This document shows positions 63,928-64,000 of a DNA stretch of 64,000 nucleotides, in pieces (the first letter of the stretch is position 1; each line of letters opens with the position of its first letter). A model generated the notes under the pieces. The model was given only the letters and a program-made list of their open reading frames with translations. It did not search any database and was not told the origin of the DNA. The DNA is taken from assembly GCA_910583525.1 (NCBI GenBank), contig CAJTXL010000007.1, positions 42,780-106,779 on the forward strand. Direction: 5' to 3'. The position numbers and the translations under genes are program-made. The DNA comes from an uncultured Muribaculaceae bacterium (GTDB lineage Bacteria; Bacteroidota; Bacteroidia; Bacteroidales; Muribaculaceae).

Positions 63928-64000
63928 CAAACAGCGATAGGCCCGGGCAAGCGCCCCTTTAGGGTTTTAGTGGTCGGAAGACTGGTTTTTGGCCAATAAT

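Larger units (their letters stand above)
63409..64000. other. Gene-free right end: promoters, homopolymers and palindromic repeats
   Basis: No credible coding region on either strand; the only sizeable frame (63726-63962, plus) is made of repeat sequence. Contents from left to right: G9 tract (63486-63494), two tandem minus-strand promoters (63632-63737), palindromic element copy 2 (63768-63840), C10 tract (63855-63864), two small hairpins (63895-63908, 63913-63927). The part before 63740 serves as upstream control region of the PUL 2 sigma gene. Confidence 0.75.

Noticed and set aside
63726..63962. 78-codon plus-strand frame at the right end
   Set aside because: It consists of the palindromic element, the C10 tract and part of the hairpins; no signal of real coding.

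Overview
The window looks like chromosome from a member of the Bacteroidales, possibly Muribaculaceae or a relative (family level is a guess). The reasons are the GC-rich coding DNA, the -7 boxes of the form TAnnTTTG with TTTG about 20 nt upstream, the absence of strong Shine-Dalgarno sites, SusC/SusD pairs, FecI/FecR-type sigma/anti-sigma pairs and lipoproteins carrying acidic surface-export signals after the lipid-bearing Cys.

Region 1 (1-19107, all + strand) is housekeeping. It holds smpB (cut by the window edge), mutS2, a two-gene split chromate-type transporter and folC. A clear promoter then leads into hpt, adk and an acyl-CoA ligase, which ends at a hairpin terminator. A second run codes for a membrane polyferredoxin, a Tat-exported Fe-S aldo/keto reductase, dnaG, three sugar-nucleotide genes of the sialic/legionaminic acid type, obgE, prmC and recX.

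Region 2 (19104-32859, - strand) is a polysaccharide utilisation locus, PUL 1. An ECF sigma factor and FecR anti-sigma precede a TonB-dependent SusC with an STN signalling domain, then SusD, a 757-residue surface lipoprotein made of four repeats of one unnamed domain, a small secreted protein with a T9SS-like tail, a 375-residue secreted protein with two more copies of that domain, a GH16 endo-glucanase and a GH3 beta-glucosidase. The enzymes suggest beta-1,3 or mixed-linkage beta-glucan.

Region 3 (33000-36540) separates the two loci. It holds an AT-rich AAA/DUF4143 ATPase gene behind three direct repeats spaced exactly 33 bp apart, a DUF3737 beta-helix gene preceded by a 24-bp inverted repeat, and a lipoprotein gene.

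Region 4 (36591-63408, - strand) is PUL 2, larger and odder. Its order of transcription is ECF sigma, FecR, a DUF4832-like secreted protein, SusC with STN domain, SusD, a SusE/F-like binding protein, a second DUF4832-like lipoprotein, a palindromic repeat element, a secreted FAD oxidoreductase, a GH36-like alpha-galactosidase, a CE7/AXE1-like esterase, GH2, an SGNH-GH3 fusion, GH3 with PA14, and GH2. I see no classical endo-glycanase. The two DUF4832-like proteins share GKWGE and MEGGW motifs about 100 residues apart, as in retaining clan GH-A enzymes, and are the best candidates for new catalytic or binding components.

The last 590 bases hold no gene. They carry two near-identical tandem promoters pointing at the PUL 2 sigma gene, homopolymer G and C tracts, a second copy of the palindromic element in opposite orientation, and small hairpins.
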